Origin: Nepenthes gracilis | Taxonomy: Eukaryota > Streptophyta > Magnoliopsida > Caryophyllales > Nepenthaceae | Length of the DNA stretch: 64,000 bases | Reading direction: 5' to 3' | NCBI GenBank assembly: GCA_033239525.1 | Contig: BSYO01000015.1 | Span: 17,421,713-17,485,712 of the forward strand | Shown here: positions 45,301 through 55,959 of the stretch, in pieces | How the letters are laid out: each line of letters starts with the position of its first letter | Numbering within the stretch: the first letter of the stretch is position 1 | Notes under the pieces: model-generated | What the model saw: the letters and a program-made list of their open reading frames with translations, nothing else | Told to the model about the DNA's origin: nothing | The model's database searches: none | Translations under genes and position numbers: made by a program

Positions 45301-47978
45301 CGACATATGTTACTATTTTTCTTTTCTGAATGCTACAATCTCCAACACATTTAGGACACATTTGATCTATTTTATAATTTTTGAAAAATGGCATTCTTAA
45401 TATGTAAGTTGAAAAATATGAAAAATCTAACTCCTCATAGCCTTAGTTATTTTCTGATCAATTCTATTTAACTCCATGCAGTCTTTCTTTGCCGGTTTGG
45501 CTGCCTCCGGCGCTGTGACTTCTGGCTTGAGGCTTGTCACAAAGGCAGCTTTTGACAAATCTAATGACGGCCTACGCAAGGGAGCTAGTAAGTTAAAAGC
45601 AAAGTGTGAATTTTTGCGGGGGCAGATTCATGATTTTTCTTTTTTTAGCTAGCATGTCAATACATAAAGTGATTTTGTAATAATTATTAAGAAAAATCAA
45701 GACTTTGGTAGTTTTACTATGTTATTTAACATAGTAAATTTGGAAAGATGATGTTACTGTTTTTGATATAAAGATCATATAACTGGATAAAAAAAATTAA
45801 GTAATATCAATAAAAATATTAGTTGGAGTATTTTGTTATTTAGTTTCTTTTTATTTGTGAAAAAAACACTGTCATCGCAGGACTGAAATTTTGAACATAC
45901 TTAAATTTTTTCCGACCCCAATAAAATTTGAAACCACGGTTTCTGTGAGGGAGTTTTATGCACTGAGCTGCCTCTTACTGTATTTATTACTAATCACCAT
46001 GACTCACTTATTGCTCTGATATTATTCAATTTTATACGCTCTTTTAATCAAAAATAATAACATTATTGTCTAAACTTACTCAATTGAACAATAATGAAAC
46101 TATGAAAGCATCAAATTTTCATAATAATTCTTATCAAAATCACTTTGTGTGTTGACAATTGAATGAAATATCTACCAATATTCGATATATAAGCTAATAT
46201 ATATTGGTATTGGGCCACCTCGATGTCCAAGCAAAATCGCGACATGTTACAATATCAGCAATTTATCACATTCTGGCAGCCAAAATTTAAAATATCAATG
46301 ATATATCTGATATTTAACTGATATATCGTATGATACCATCGATACATAGGCTGATATTTGCATATCAATTTATGATTTGTAAGAAATATTTTACGTTTGA
46401 TATATTTGATAACGATGCGTTATTCGATATTGATATGCTCGCTACCTATACCGATAATGATATTTTCAACTGTGGTATTGACCCTCGGGATAAAATCATG
46501 GATCGGCTCCTATTTTTAGGGTACATAAGCTTTTATTAACTTTTTTTTCTGACAGTTGCTTCATCCTGATGAATTTTTGCAGTGCTATTCCTTGCGATCT
46601 CTACATTAATGGAGTTCTTTTGTATTTTTCTCTACGCATATTACTTCTCTAAGATCCCAATTGTGAAGTATTTTCGATCAAAAGCAGCTTCAGAAGGATC
46701 AAAAACTGTGTCCGCTGATCTTGCTGCTGCTGGTATCCACAAGGCAAGCTCTTTCAGTGAACATTTTCTCTCCATTTTCTGAAGCATTTTCGGAATCATC
46801 ATTAGCTCAGAAAATGTGAAGTGAATTTCTTATCTTCATTTGCAGACTGAAGAGGTTAAACATGAAGATCGATTAAGCTTGAAGCAATTGCTGTATCAGA
46901 ACATAGATTATGCAATCGACTTGTTTCTCATTTATGTTCTGACGCTGTCGATCTTCCCGGGTTTCTTATATGAGAACACTGGAACTCACCATCTCGGTTC
47001 CTGGTATGTGTTTCTATACGACTCGGTCGATATATCATTCCATGTAATATTAGCTTACCCGGACAAAGAAATACCTAGATAAGACCCGTATCTCGTACGT
47101 ATTCGACCTCTGATTCTATGGAAGTATAAAGATAGCACAGTTGACACTTAATTTGTGAGCTGAGCATTTGCATTTGACATGGGTCGCAGTCCCACCTCTG
47201 TTCCTTTGCGGATTGTAAGCCTTAGATTTTGCTAACGAAGTTGTGGGTTCTCCTCAGGTACTCTCTGGTTTTGATTGCCATGTATAACGTGTGTGATCTA
47301 ATAGCAAGGTACACTCCTCTCATAGACTTTCTAAGGATCGAGTCGCGGAAGGGACTCGCGACGGCTGTCGCGGCTCGCTTCCTTTTCATCCCGGCCTTCT
47401 ATTTCACGGCCAAGTATGCAGATGAAGGGTGGATGATCATGCTGGTGTCCTTCCTGGGGTTATCCAATGGGCATCTGACTGTTTGTGTGATGACAGCTGC
47501 TCCCAAAGGTTATAAGGTCAGTCCATGGCTCCTTGCATCTACAATAAAATTTTGCATACCGATAGGATTATAAGATTAATTATTACACAGTTTAATATAT
47601 TTTAATGTATTGTCATAATTCTTGTCCTATAAGTTATCAAGATTGAGTCTTAATAGTTGGAAATATGAGAGAGGATTTGAATAAGATTAGATTTATCTGA
47701 TTCGATTGAAAAGAAATTATAATTTTAAAAAAATTTAGTTATGAAATCTTTTTGACCTGTCCATTTTTTTGTGATTTTAGTGCTTTTTTAACCATTTAAT
47801 GATAAATTTTATAAAATGAGATTGTATATAATTTGTTTTTTTGTTTTTTTTTTTTGTTTTTAAATAGGGACCAGAGCAAAATGCTTTGGGGAACTTGTTG
47901 GTATTGTTTCTTCTTGGTGGCTTATTTACTGGAGCTTCTCTTGATTGGCTGTGGCTCATCGGCAAAGGCTCATTTTGA
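42325..47978 (+). CDS. ENT: Equilibrative nucleoside transporter (ENT family, SLC29-like), 9 coding exons, 413 aa
   Basis: Coding exons: 42325-42366, 42530-42634, 44299-44454, 44540-44683, 45482-45587, 46583-46743, 46846-47003, 47258-47516, 47868-47978; the frame is continuous across all joins. ENT proteins carry nucleosides or nucleobases through membranes, in plants by proton symport at the plasma membrane. Family marks: WILGFGSLVAWNSMLT in the first membrane helix, QPFA-like YEPFAVGTMAILAY (exon 3), ADAHVQGGMVGDLSFM (exon 4), SKTVSADLAAAGI in the large loop (exon 6), YNVCDLIARYTP (exon 8), and a final GGLFTGASLDWLW helix. About 11 hydrophobic segments, the usual number. The length fits plant ENT2/ENT3-like members (about 415-420 aa). 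No stop or frameshift. Intron 6 is GC-AG. Coding intron 2 (1.66 kb) holds a solo LTR and a LINE fragment. A second copy begins at 61788. Confidence 0.92.
42868..43632. mobile_element. Solo LTR in ENT intron 2
   Basis: 765 bp from TGTTGGATTTTGG to ACCCCAACA, flanked by GAGGT on both sides (42863-42867, 43633-43637). No internal domain. A matching solo LTR at the same place in the second ENT copy (63132-63894) shows it was there before the duplication. The TGTTGG...CCAACA ends resemble copia-type LTRs such as copia-2, but no overall match to copia-2 was seen. Confidence 0.88.
43650..43720 (+). repeat. Direct repeat flanking LINE fragment, left
   Basis: CTCTTGCATCCCATTGCATT onward resembles 44164-44240 over about 75 bp (CTCTTGCATTTCATCACATT, later GAATCTTACTGTAATTT). 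The pair brackets the LINE scrap. Confidence 0.55.
43720..44020 (+). mobile_element. LINE 3' fragment in ENT intron 2
   Basis: The + strand, across stops, translates to YYGSECWVIK (about 43720-43750), then DDIHEYLKLIPIEDKMAKNA (about 43835-43900), then a KWFKYFK-like patch. This is the well-known end of plant LINE reverse transcriptase ORFs (YGSECW..K ... APIEDKMRE.RLRWFGH). Only about 100 codons remain. Confidence 0.7.
44164..44240 (+). repeat. Direct repeat flanking LINE fragment, right
   Basis: Partner of 43650-43720. May be an unusually long target duplication of the LINE or a local duplication of intron sequence. Confidence 0.5.
46160..46500. repeat. Dispersed ATATCG-rich repeat, copy 6
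   Basis: In ENT intron 5. ATATCAATGATATATCTG, GATACCATCGATACATAGG and CTATACCGATAATG words as in the PLAC8 copies. Confidence 0.55.
46744..46845 (+). other. GC-AG intron of ENT gene
   Basis: The exon ends CACAAG and the intron begins GCAAGC, the standard context for the rare GC donor; it ends TTTGCAG. Without removal of this intron the frame stops within 14 codons, while removal restores the conserved ENT sequence. Confidence 0.85.
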
Positions 47979-48420
47979 AGGAAAAATCAGAGCAAATCAC
48001 CACCCTTGATCAAGAAGAAAGTTTCTCACCACCGGATGATCTACGATCAAGAATATTTGTGCTGATCAACACCACCAAAATAAAATAAAATAAAATAAGA
48101 AACGCAGTATATATTTTTTTCTTTTATTTTTTTTCTTATTTTCAGAATTCTTCTTACAATGAATATCATTGATCGAAACAGAAATATAATTTTATTTTTT
48201 AGGTGAGGAGGTAATTTATTAAATCTGATTTATTAAAATAATGATAAAAACCAATTAATGCCGGTTGATTATGTGTGGAACTTTTAATTTGTTTTTCTTT
48301 TTCTAGCATGATAGGATCGGTAACTTTATAGGCTGACCCAAAATCAAGTCCGTCAATAAATGCGCTTAGGAAGTAGAAGCCCAACAAGATTCTGTAAAAT
48401 CCAAGACCCAAATGGCACTA
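47979..48420 (+). other. 3' flank of ENT gene with (AAAAT)n
   Basis: AAAAT microsatellite (about 5 units) at 48076-48099 also offers AATAAA poly(A) signals about 100 bp after the stop. No other gene. Confidence 0.55.
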
Positions 48421-49990
48421 CCTTAGACTGCCCAGCAAATTATGTGCCAATGAAGTTGGGCACTGAACAAACCCACGAATATAGCTTAGCGAACAAGTCA
48501 TGTGTGACTGCCAGCGCCTGACTCCCCGTGGTCATAGGAGCAGTGTTTGCAGATAATTGCTGTAATTTGTCGTATCACTAGCAGCCAATCATGGTGCAAA
48601 AAATGCTCCTCCGGATCATCAGTTGACAAACGATACAACACCCTGTAAATATAGAGGTGGGCACTTGCCAAAATTACAAATGCAGCTTAACAAATATTGT
48701 GCCCAATGTCGTGCACCCCCAAGGGAAGCAGTCACAGTTCAACAAATCATCCCAAAAAAGTAGTCATCATGCGGCAATCCCCACGATCGCCATAAGAATG
48801 GAAAGAACGCTTGCAAATAGTCATGATTGCCATAGCAAGCATCCATGATTATCAGAACAGCTTAGTGGATCAACGCTGATAGCTATCGCCAACTATGATA
48901 TCCAAGAAAAATTAAATCGATTCCAACATTATAAATACCCCTTCTTCCTTATGGATAGGAGGATCTTGGGCGAAGCAGAAACAAAGAAGAAAAGGGGAAG
49001 AATGAGAGAAAAGAAAGAATGTACAGAAAGAAGACTCAGAAGAAATAACCACTCCCTTCTCGTCTTTCGTGAGACCTCATTCTCCTACTCTGGTCTATGG
49101 TTGTATAGGCTTCTCGCGCGGCTCTGAAAACTCACACTGTAAGACCGGTGAAGGCTATTTGTAGAGTATGGTATAGAAAGCCTATCTATTTGTAACCAGA
49201 GTGGAGACCGACAAATGTCCCTCTCCTCATTATCAGCGCTTAGGAATCTTTTACTCCGATTAGCCACCGCTTGCGAGTGCATTCATCAGCTAGCCACTCT
49301 TCAGTCGGGTGCACTTATTGAGTTCAACCCTCCATCTCTAAGCCGCATCTCAATCAAGCGCACTTATCATAACTCAATTTTCTACCTCTAAGCCGCCCTT
49401 TCGATCGACATATTAATCGGAGTTCAATCCTCCACCTCTAAGCCATCTTTTAATCAAGCCCACTCATTGAAGTTCAGCCCTCCATCTCTAATAGGCCCAC
49501 CAACCAAGCACACTAATCGGAATCCAATCCTCCATTACTAAGCTGCTTTTTTGCCGAACACATTGTTGGAGTTCAATCCTTCATCTCTAAGCCGCTCTCT
49601 AATCAAGTGCACTCCTTGAAGCCTAATCCTCAATTACCAAATGACTCCTCCGTCGAGTGCAATACTGGAGCCTAATCCTCCATTACCAAGCCGCTCCTCT
49701 ACCGAGAGGACTGTCGGAGCCCAATCCTTCATCCTTAAGCTGCTCTCCAACCGAGCGCATTCCTTAGAGCCCAATTTTTCATCAGCAAGCCACTCCTCTA
49801 CCAAGTACACCATAAAAATCTTATCACCTATCTCTAAGTCACTCTCCAATTGAGCGCACTCAAATACTAAATCCCTCGTTATACCCATCCATGCATTATT
49901 CATTGATTTTTCTAATCCTTCTATTCATTTGAGAAAGATTTCTAATTTGAACGTTAAAAAATATATCAAGGAGTGAGTTCTTACAATTTT
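48421..49990 (+). repeat. LTR-like region with own TATA box
   Basis: GC content rises compared with the flanks. A TATAAATACCCC box lies at 48930 and is followed about 300 bp later by a tandem array (49300-49870). The arrangement (promoter, leader, minisatellite, no coding frame) resembles a solo LTR of a Ty3/gypsy element, but no second copy or target duplication was found, so the borders are uncertain. Confidence 0.4.
49300..49870 (+). repeat. Minisatellite, about 55-60-bp units
   Basis: About ten imperfect units built on GTTCAATCCTCCATCTCTAA plus GCCGCTCT-AATCAAGCGCA. Frames on both strands here are repeat artefacts. Confidence 0.8.
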
Positions 49991-50177
49991 TTGACTTCTT
50001 ATTTGTTAATTGTAATGTATAAGATCCATGTTTAAAATAATAAAAATCGAAGTCATTTCAACTCGACTTCCAAAGAAGATCCATTAGCTCCCTAACATGT
50101 ATAATAATTCGAATTTATAGATGCATCAAGGCATTTAAAAAATAAGTTTTTTTTGTTATTAAGGGATATTTGATTTT
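49991..50177. other. Spacer before the large Tat element
   Basis: AT-rich; nothing recognised. Last five bases next to the element are GATGT (50178-50182), repeated at its other end. Confidence 0.5.
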
Positions 50178-50182
50178 GATGT

Positions 50183-51236
50183 TGATGCGTCATTGGATTC
50201 GAATTTCGAATAGATTCGGGCTGATCCGCTTGTCTGGTTCCGACTCCGTTCACTGAGTTTAGATCCTGCACACCACTAAAACGAACAGGAGGTCAGTGTG
50301 TCGGCGAAAAGTTGTCCCACCAAAACACTCCGACGCTCAAGTCAATAAATAGCCTTCGAAATCTGGGAAGGTAACTGAAAATGCGAATTGCGATGGAGAG
50401 TGTAAGAGTGCTAGGTTTCTAGATGAAAGAGAGGCAATGTCGTCTCTTGAATTTGGACGGTGGGTGAAGGCAGTGGGCGTCTATCAACAGGAAGAGCGCC
50501 TGTGTGCCTTTGGTTTGTGTTCTTTCTCTCAAGACGTTCACAGAGATAGAAAGAGTACGAAATCGTCCCGGAATGCGTAGTCGAGAGCGAATGATTTTTG
50601 TGTAGCAGAGAGTCGTATGTCTGTGTGATCGAAAGCATAGCAGGAGTAGGCGTAACAGAAGGCGTGCCCTGACTGAGGACTCAAGGATTCATTTTAATGG
50701 CAGTAGGGTGATCTTCCTTGATTGGAAGGTGTGATCCCCCGTGCCATGTTTAGGTGGCCTTCCTTGTGAGGAAGGCACGAGTTGCCTAATTAGTTGGGAT
50801 TGCTTTTTCTCTGGCGGGTAGCTGCTTTCTAAATTTTCTGCCTTTCTTTCGTGCATGTTATCGTTGGAAGGCTCCAGTTGGCAAGAATTGGAAAGATTTG
50901 GCGCCGTTCCTTATGGGAAAGGCACTGATCTTGTCAATGTCCTTTTTCGGAGCTGGTTGGATTTATGGAAGGCACAAAGTTTGAAAAAGAGCCATTGCTA
51001 ACCCTCTGTTGGAGCGTGGGCCCAAATGGTCAGCCCCGTGAAAAGCCTTTTTATTTTGGCATGTTGCTACAGTGATTCTGGTCAACTCACGAGTTGACCG
51101 TCCTGAGCGCGGGTTGGCCACCCGACTGTGCTTTAGTCGGTCAACGCTGACGTTGATCGTCGGGCGTGTGTTTGGGCCTTTCAGGATTTAGGCCTTCTCT
51201 AACTATTGGATCAGCCCAATTACAGCATACCTATTA
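50183..51236 (-). repeat. 3' LTR of large Tat element
   Basis: 1054 bp, + strand from TGATGCGTCATTG to GCATACCTATTA. Pairs with 60605-61662 (1058 bp). Carries CTCCGACGCTCAAGTCAA near 50328 and GTTGACC blocks at 51080-51160. Confidence 0.88.
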
Positions 51237-51250
51237 CTACCCCCTATGCC
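51237..51250 (-). other. Polypurine tract of large Tat element
   Basis: Minus strand GGCATAGGGGGTAG directly before the 3' LTR. Confidence 0.75.
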
Positions 51251-51349
51251 GGTGGCCAGAATTCTGTCATTTGGTATATTTATGATGGGATGTTTCTCAC
51301 TGTCCTTTGCTGCTTGAAAATTTCAGAGAACTCCACGAAAGGGTGAGGC

Positions 51350-51665
51350 GTTGACCGAATCTGTTGACCGTCCTGGTCAGATTCCGGGAAGAAAAGTTGA
51401 CGGGATTTGTTGACCGTCTTTGGTCAGATTCGGAGAAGAAAGTTCACCGGCTCTGTTGACCGTCTTTGGTCAGATCCGAAGAAGAAAGGTGACCAGATCT
51501 GTTGACCGTCTCTGATCAAATCCGGAGAAGAAAATTGACCGGATCTGTTGACTGTCTTTGGTCAGATTCATAAAAGAGAGTCAATCGAATATGTTGACCG
51601 TCTTTGGTCAGATCCAGAGAAAAAAATTGACCAGGTCCGTTGGCCATCTTTGGCCAGATTCCGGA
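51350..51665 (+). repeat. Tandem array with repeated TTGAC cores
   Basis: Seven units of about 46-47 bp built on GTTGACCGTCTTTGGTCAGAT plus CCGGAGAAGAAA. Each unit has TTGACC and GGTCA. It lies between the 3' LTR and the start of the antisense gene, i.e. in the antisense gene's upstream region. Confidence 0.88.
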
Positions 51666-51991
51666 GAACTTTGTATGAGTCCTGAGTGACGCGTGGCCAT
51701 TAGCCGGCCTGTCAGGTTAAAAGTGGACACGTGTCTTCATGCGATTGAACCACTATCCCAGCCATTAATGCGTCGGAAGATTTGTTTAAAAGAGGCCCAT
51801 TTGGGATGCGACATGTGACAGGAATGATGGCGTGCCTTTTCGAGGAGGTTTAAGGCGTTCACACTTTCCTGTTAAGTTTTCCTCATTCACACTTAGCATT
51901 TTTTCACGCCTTTTGCTCTACGTCTTCATCTTCAACCTGCTTTCCCGTCCTCCTTCTGCAATTTTAGAAAAACCCTAACCTCCCTGCAAGC
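51666..51991 (+). promoter_or_regulatory. Putative promoter and leader of antisense gene
   Basis: GTTTAAAAGAGGCCC at about 51783 could act as a TATA box, followed by a CT/TTC-rich leader (51850-51960) and GCAAGCATGACT at the first ATG. The position upstream of a spliced antisense frame supports the reading, but no transcript evidence is available. Confidence 0.45.
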
Positions 51992-53739
51992 ATGACTTCG
52001 ATTTCTGTTGCCGACAATCCCTCTGTTCTTTGAGAGGGCAACGTCAAAGAGCTATGTAAGAGTTTAATATTCCAAAGGACATTGCGTGGACGGTTCCGGA
52101 GAAGGATGACAGAGCTTTGCGCCACCGGCGGGACATGTAACCATATACGAGGCCCACCTGAGGAGTGGCCTTCGTCTTCCTCTCCCAGATGACTTACAGT
52201 CGATCATTCAGGTCTTGCGGGTCTCCATCGTACATCTTCACGTCAATATTATACGGTATTTGTGTACTTTCTGCAACTTTCTCCGTAAGCATTCTCGGTG
52301 GTTAACTATGCCAATGGTAAAGGGTCTGTTTAAGATCAACCAGGATGAAGAGTGGGTCTTCCTGGTTCCACGCAGTGGCCTGAAGGTTAATATGGCCACC
52401 TAAGACTCCCTGAAGAACTGAAAAAATCAGTTCTTCTTTGTGAGTGTGAGCGAGACCTAGCCTCTGGCTAAGAATTGGGGTCAGGTGCCCGACGTTTACA
52501 CTGGGACGCCGTCGGAAGCTGAGATAGTGTTCCTGGAGTGGCTGAGGAAGTTGGTCAAGACCCACATTTCTGACTTTAGGAGAGACTTCTTGGTCTCCCG
52601 GGCTGAGACCAAGAAGGTGAATTGGGGTCCTCACTCTCTCATCCAGAAGTTCAAGGCATTGCCACCGGCGGTCATGATTGGACCGAAGGACTCCAGGGGC
52701 CTGCTCATCCGTCCCCGCCCGACTGATGACGATTTCATCAACCCTAGGACCAAGAGGATGGCAGTGGAGATGCCCTCCTCATCGTCTTCGGGGACCGACT
52801 ACATCGCTGTCGGGATTTGCAGCGGTCCTAGTAGCGCCACTGGGATGGAGAAGACTTTCGAGGACATGCCGACAGCTGTGGCCGGAGGCGTTATACTGGC
52901 GCAGCCTGCGTCGCAGGTGGTTCTTCAAGCTGCGCCGGCAGAGATTTTACCAGATCCAGCCTGCAAGCCTTCGGTGGAAGTGCAGGAGCCGTTAGTTAGC
53001 TCACCAGCCATGCAGCTACCAGCTGAGCAGCCGGTAATTGACCTCGATCCTCCTGCGGCTACAGTGGAGGCCGTCGCTAGAGAGCCCGCTGCCGCCGCAG
53101 ACGACATTGATGAAGGGCTCCTGGAGGACATCCTGAAGGAGGCTTCCGCCAGCTCCGCTAGTGAGGGCATCGCTTCGAGCCCGCTGCCGCTGGAGCCAAA
53201 CTTGGAGGCTAGGTCTAATAGGCACGCACAGAGAGTCTGGGAGGTATAATTTTCTGTGACGCTTTCTGCGCAACTTCTTCTTTAAAGTCTCTGACTTGTT
53301 TTATCATTTGGTGCAGAAGGAGAAAGTGCTGGATGCTGTGGCGAAGGTGATTGACCAGCAGGATCGGGAGATCTCTGACAGGGAGGCAGAGATCGCCTAG
53401 TTGGACGCAAAGCTGGTGGCTTCGGGGGCGGCGCACCGATTGGATGCTGCGGCCTTGCAGACCATTCTGGCTAACCCGGAGGCCGAGAACGCCAGCCTGA
53501 AAGAGGAGAATGCTCAGCTGCGGGTGGAGAACGAGCGGATTATCGGGCGCCTTAGCGAGCTTGGCGAGCAGTTGATAGAGTTGGAGAACCACCTGAGCCT
53601 CCGGATACGCCCCCACGAGATTGAGCAACTGATGTGGTCGCGGATGTGGGAAGGGGTCAATATGTGTCGACGTATCGCGCGGCTTATTGACCCTAATTTC
53701 CCAGTGGACCTAGTTAATATGTCAAACAGGTCCGCCTAG
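51992..53739 (+). pseudogene. Antisense gene of Tat element (Transposase_28-like domain plus coiled coil), with one intron
   Basis: Starts ATG at 51992, opposite to gag-pol. After an early TGA (52031) the region 52045-52480 translates, across a few stops, to a domain with FNIPKDIAWTVPEKDD, YEAHLRSGLRLPLPDDLQ, INQDEEWVFLVPRSG and NQFFFVSV, as in the Pfam family called 'putative gypsy type transposon' (Transposase_28). An open frame of 254 codons (52485-53249) follows with a Ser/Pro/Ala/Val-rich tail. A GT-AG intron of 73 bp (53244-53316) joins phase 0 to 53317 onward, a coiled coil (SLKEENAQLRVENERIIGRL) and a conserved WEGVNMCRRIARLIDP end, stop at 53737-53739. One TAG at 53398-53400 breaks exon 2. 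Such antisense frames (e.g. gene23 of Grande) are known in Tat elements; their function is not. This copy is broken in at least four places. Confidence 0.72.
53244..53316 (+). other. Intron of antisense gene
   Basis: GAG/GTATAATTTT donor and TTTGGTGCAG/AAG acceptor with a T-rich stretch before it. Length 73 bp is normal for a small plant intron. Phase 0 on both sides. Confidence 0.65.
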
Positions 53740-53819
53740 ACCCGCGAAAGTCTCATGAGGGATCCGCGAGACGGTCAAGCGCCGCCTCCGCCGCCTCCCT
53801 AGCTTTTTATCAATTTTTG

Positions 53820-53900
53820 GTCTTCCCTTGTTACTTCCCTTGTTACTTGTATCATGTATAATGTTATACATTCGATAGCAATAAAATGAGAATTCTCCCA
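53820..53900 (+). terminator. Polyadenylation-like region of antisense gene
   Basis: TTGTATCATGTATAATG and, 20 bases on, AATAAA (53880-53885) lie 80-145 bp after the stop. The counterpart in the other Tat-like element is at 18625-18710. Confidence 0.5.
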
Positions 53901-54195
53901 CTTTGTGTCTGTTTTTTTCGTATGTTTGCTGTTCTGAACGGCCAACTCAGTTGGCTGGCAGCCATTGCATTACTGCCAAGGGAGTGAAATCCTTAGGTTT
54001 TTTTTTGTAAGCGGTTGTTATGTGTTAGCCGGCCTAGTAGTGGCAGCTTGTGAGTAAAGCCTTATGGCGTTGCCCAAGTGTTGACTTGGGCAGCCAGCCT
54101 TGGAGAAGAATTTTTCTCATTCAACCATTGTTGACCGATCACGCTATCTCCTCGTGAAGGAGGTCATTGCATGTGCTGCGCTAGTCCCCTAAGAT
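53901..54195. other. Tat interior between antisense gene and repeat array
   Basis: No coding frame or repeat recognised. Confidence 0.4.
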
Positions 54196-54440
54196 TTTGA
54201 CCGCTAACGGGCCACTTGGATGACCAAGGTTTAGATTCGACCACCTATGGGCCGCCTAGATGACCAGAGTTTAATATGACCGCTAATGAGCCGCTCAGAT
54301 GACCGAGGTTCATACTAGGTCGCTCATGAGCCGCCTAGATGACCAGGTTTAAGTATGACAGCTAATGGGCCGCGCGGATGACCGAGGTTCATATTCGACC
54401 ACTTATGGGCCGCCTGGATGACCAGGGTTTAGTAACGAGA
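54196..54440 (+). repeat. Tandem repeat array downstream of antisense gene
   Basis: Five to six units of about 45 bp built on GACCGCTAATGGGCCGCCT and GATGACCGAGGTTTA. Homologous in position and core words to 19165-19510. Confidence 0.82.
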
Positions 54441-54619
54441 GGGTGAAGATCATCCCGACTTAAGGGCAGTCTAGGTCGGGTAAACTTGCAAGGCAAACAC
54501 ATATATATACATGCACATAGAAAAAAGAAGGCAATACGTTAAGGAAATGCTTATTTTGACTAATTGAAGCAAGCAGGCGAATGCGTACACTCAATAATGC
54601 AAGTACAAACCTGGGTTCC

Positions 54620-55650
54620 TTATTAGAAGTAACGTTTGATGTGGATCGTGTTCCACGTTCATGGGACCAACTTTTCGTCCTGGTTCTGGAGCTTGTATGC
54701 TCCTTTTCGTAGGATGGCGGAGACTAGGAAAGGCCCTTCCCAATTAGGGGAGAGCTTGTTGCGGCCGGCCAATTTACCTGTGGTCTCGACATCTCGTAGG
54801 ACCAAGTCCCCAACATTGAATTATCGCACCTTTACCTTTTTGTTGTAGTATCGGGCAATTCGATGTTGGTAGGCTACTATCCGTATTCTGGCGGCGTCGC
54901 GGGCTTCCTCCAAGAAGTCTAGGTGTTTCCTGATTTTCTAGGAGTTACCCTATGGGTCAAACAATTCCACCCTAAGACTTTGAAGCCCGATTTTGACCAA
55001 GATTATCACTTCAGTCCCGTAACAGAGACTAAAGGGTGTCTCGCGCATTGGTTCTTTTAGGGTTGTCCGATAAGATCAAAGAACTGTGGGGAGCTCATTT
55101 ATCCAGGAGCCCCCTACGTCTTCTAGTTTGGTCTTTAACCCGTGGAGTAGCATTCGGTTCGTGACCTTCACCTGTCCATTCGCTTGGGGCTATGCCACAG
55201 AAGTGTAGACCAACTTGATACCAAGGCTAGTGCAATACTTGGTGAGGCGTTTTTTAAAGAATTGGATCCCATTGTCGGTCACGACGACCTTTGGTGAAGT
55301 AATTCAAGAGCATTGTGCTCTGTGATTTTCGCCAGTGGGATGGCCTCGACCCACTTAGTGAAGTAGTCGATATCCACGATGATGAACTTCCTTTGCCCCG
55401 TGGCAATGGAAAATGGGCCGAAAATATCGATTCCCCATTGCGCGAAGGGCCAAGTGGCCTGAAGTGTCTTCAGGTCAACGGACGGCTGATGGTGAAGGTT
55501 ACTATGAAGTTGGCAGCTTTCACACTTCTTCACAAATTCAAGCGCGTCATTTTTCATCGAGGGCCAGTAGTAGCCCTGCCACATGATCATGAAGGCTAAG
55601 TTTTTTCCACCAACATATGCTCCACAAATTTCGAGGTGCATTTCACCCAA
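54620..55650 (-). pseudogene. Tat integrase, broken
   Basis: Minus strand. Zinc-binding end CESCQLH (about 55520), core GIDIFGPF with first Asp (about 55430), FTKWVEAIPLAKITEHN (about 55325-55375), VTDNGIQF with second Asp (about 55270), and the ANGQVKVTNR stretch (about 55185) where Glu is expected but Lys stands. C-terminal FNVGDLVLRDVE (about 54790) and NWEGPF-like text (about 54740). Stops at about 55195 and 55075. Ends near 54620. It would insert element DNA; this copy cannot. Confidence 0.85.
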
Positions 55651-55959
55651 GGCGTAGTCAGCCTCTTCGGGAGTTAGGCATCGGAGGTATGGGGTTAAGT
55701 AACCACGGTGATATAGCCAACTGTCTTTTTGATTCGCTTAGCCTTCTCTGCGTCTTCTGGCAACGATCTGTCAGCCAGATAGTTAAGGTAGAACGTCATC
55801 CAGTTTTCTGCTTCGAAAATCTGCATCGCCTCCTACTTCTCTATGCTAGGAGCGTTCAGAATCTCCCTCATGTCCCTCGAGTACTGTTTTAGATTTTCGG
55901 CTGCAGTGGCTCTAACCAGCTGGTTTGCCTTCCAGTTTTCAGTTTTGGGAACATGAACC

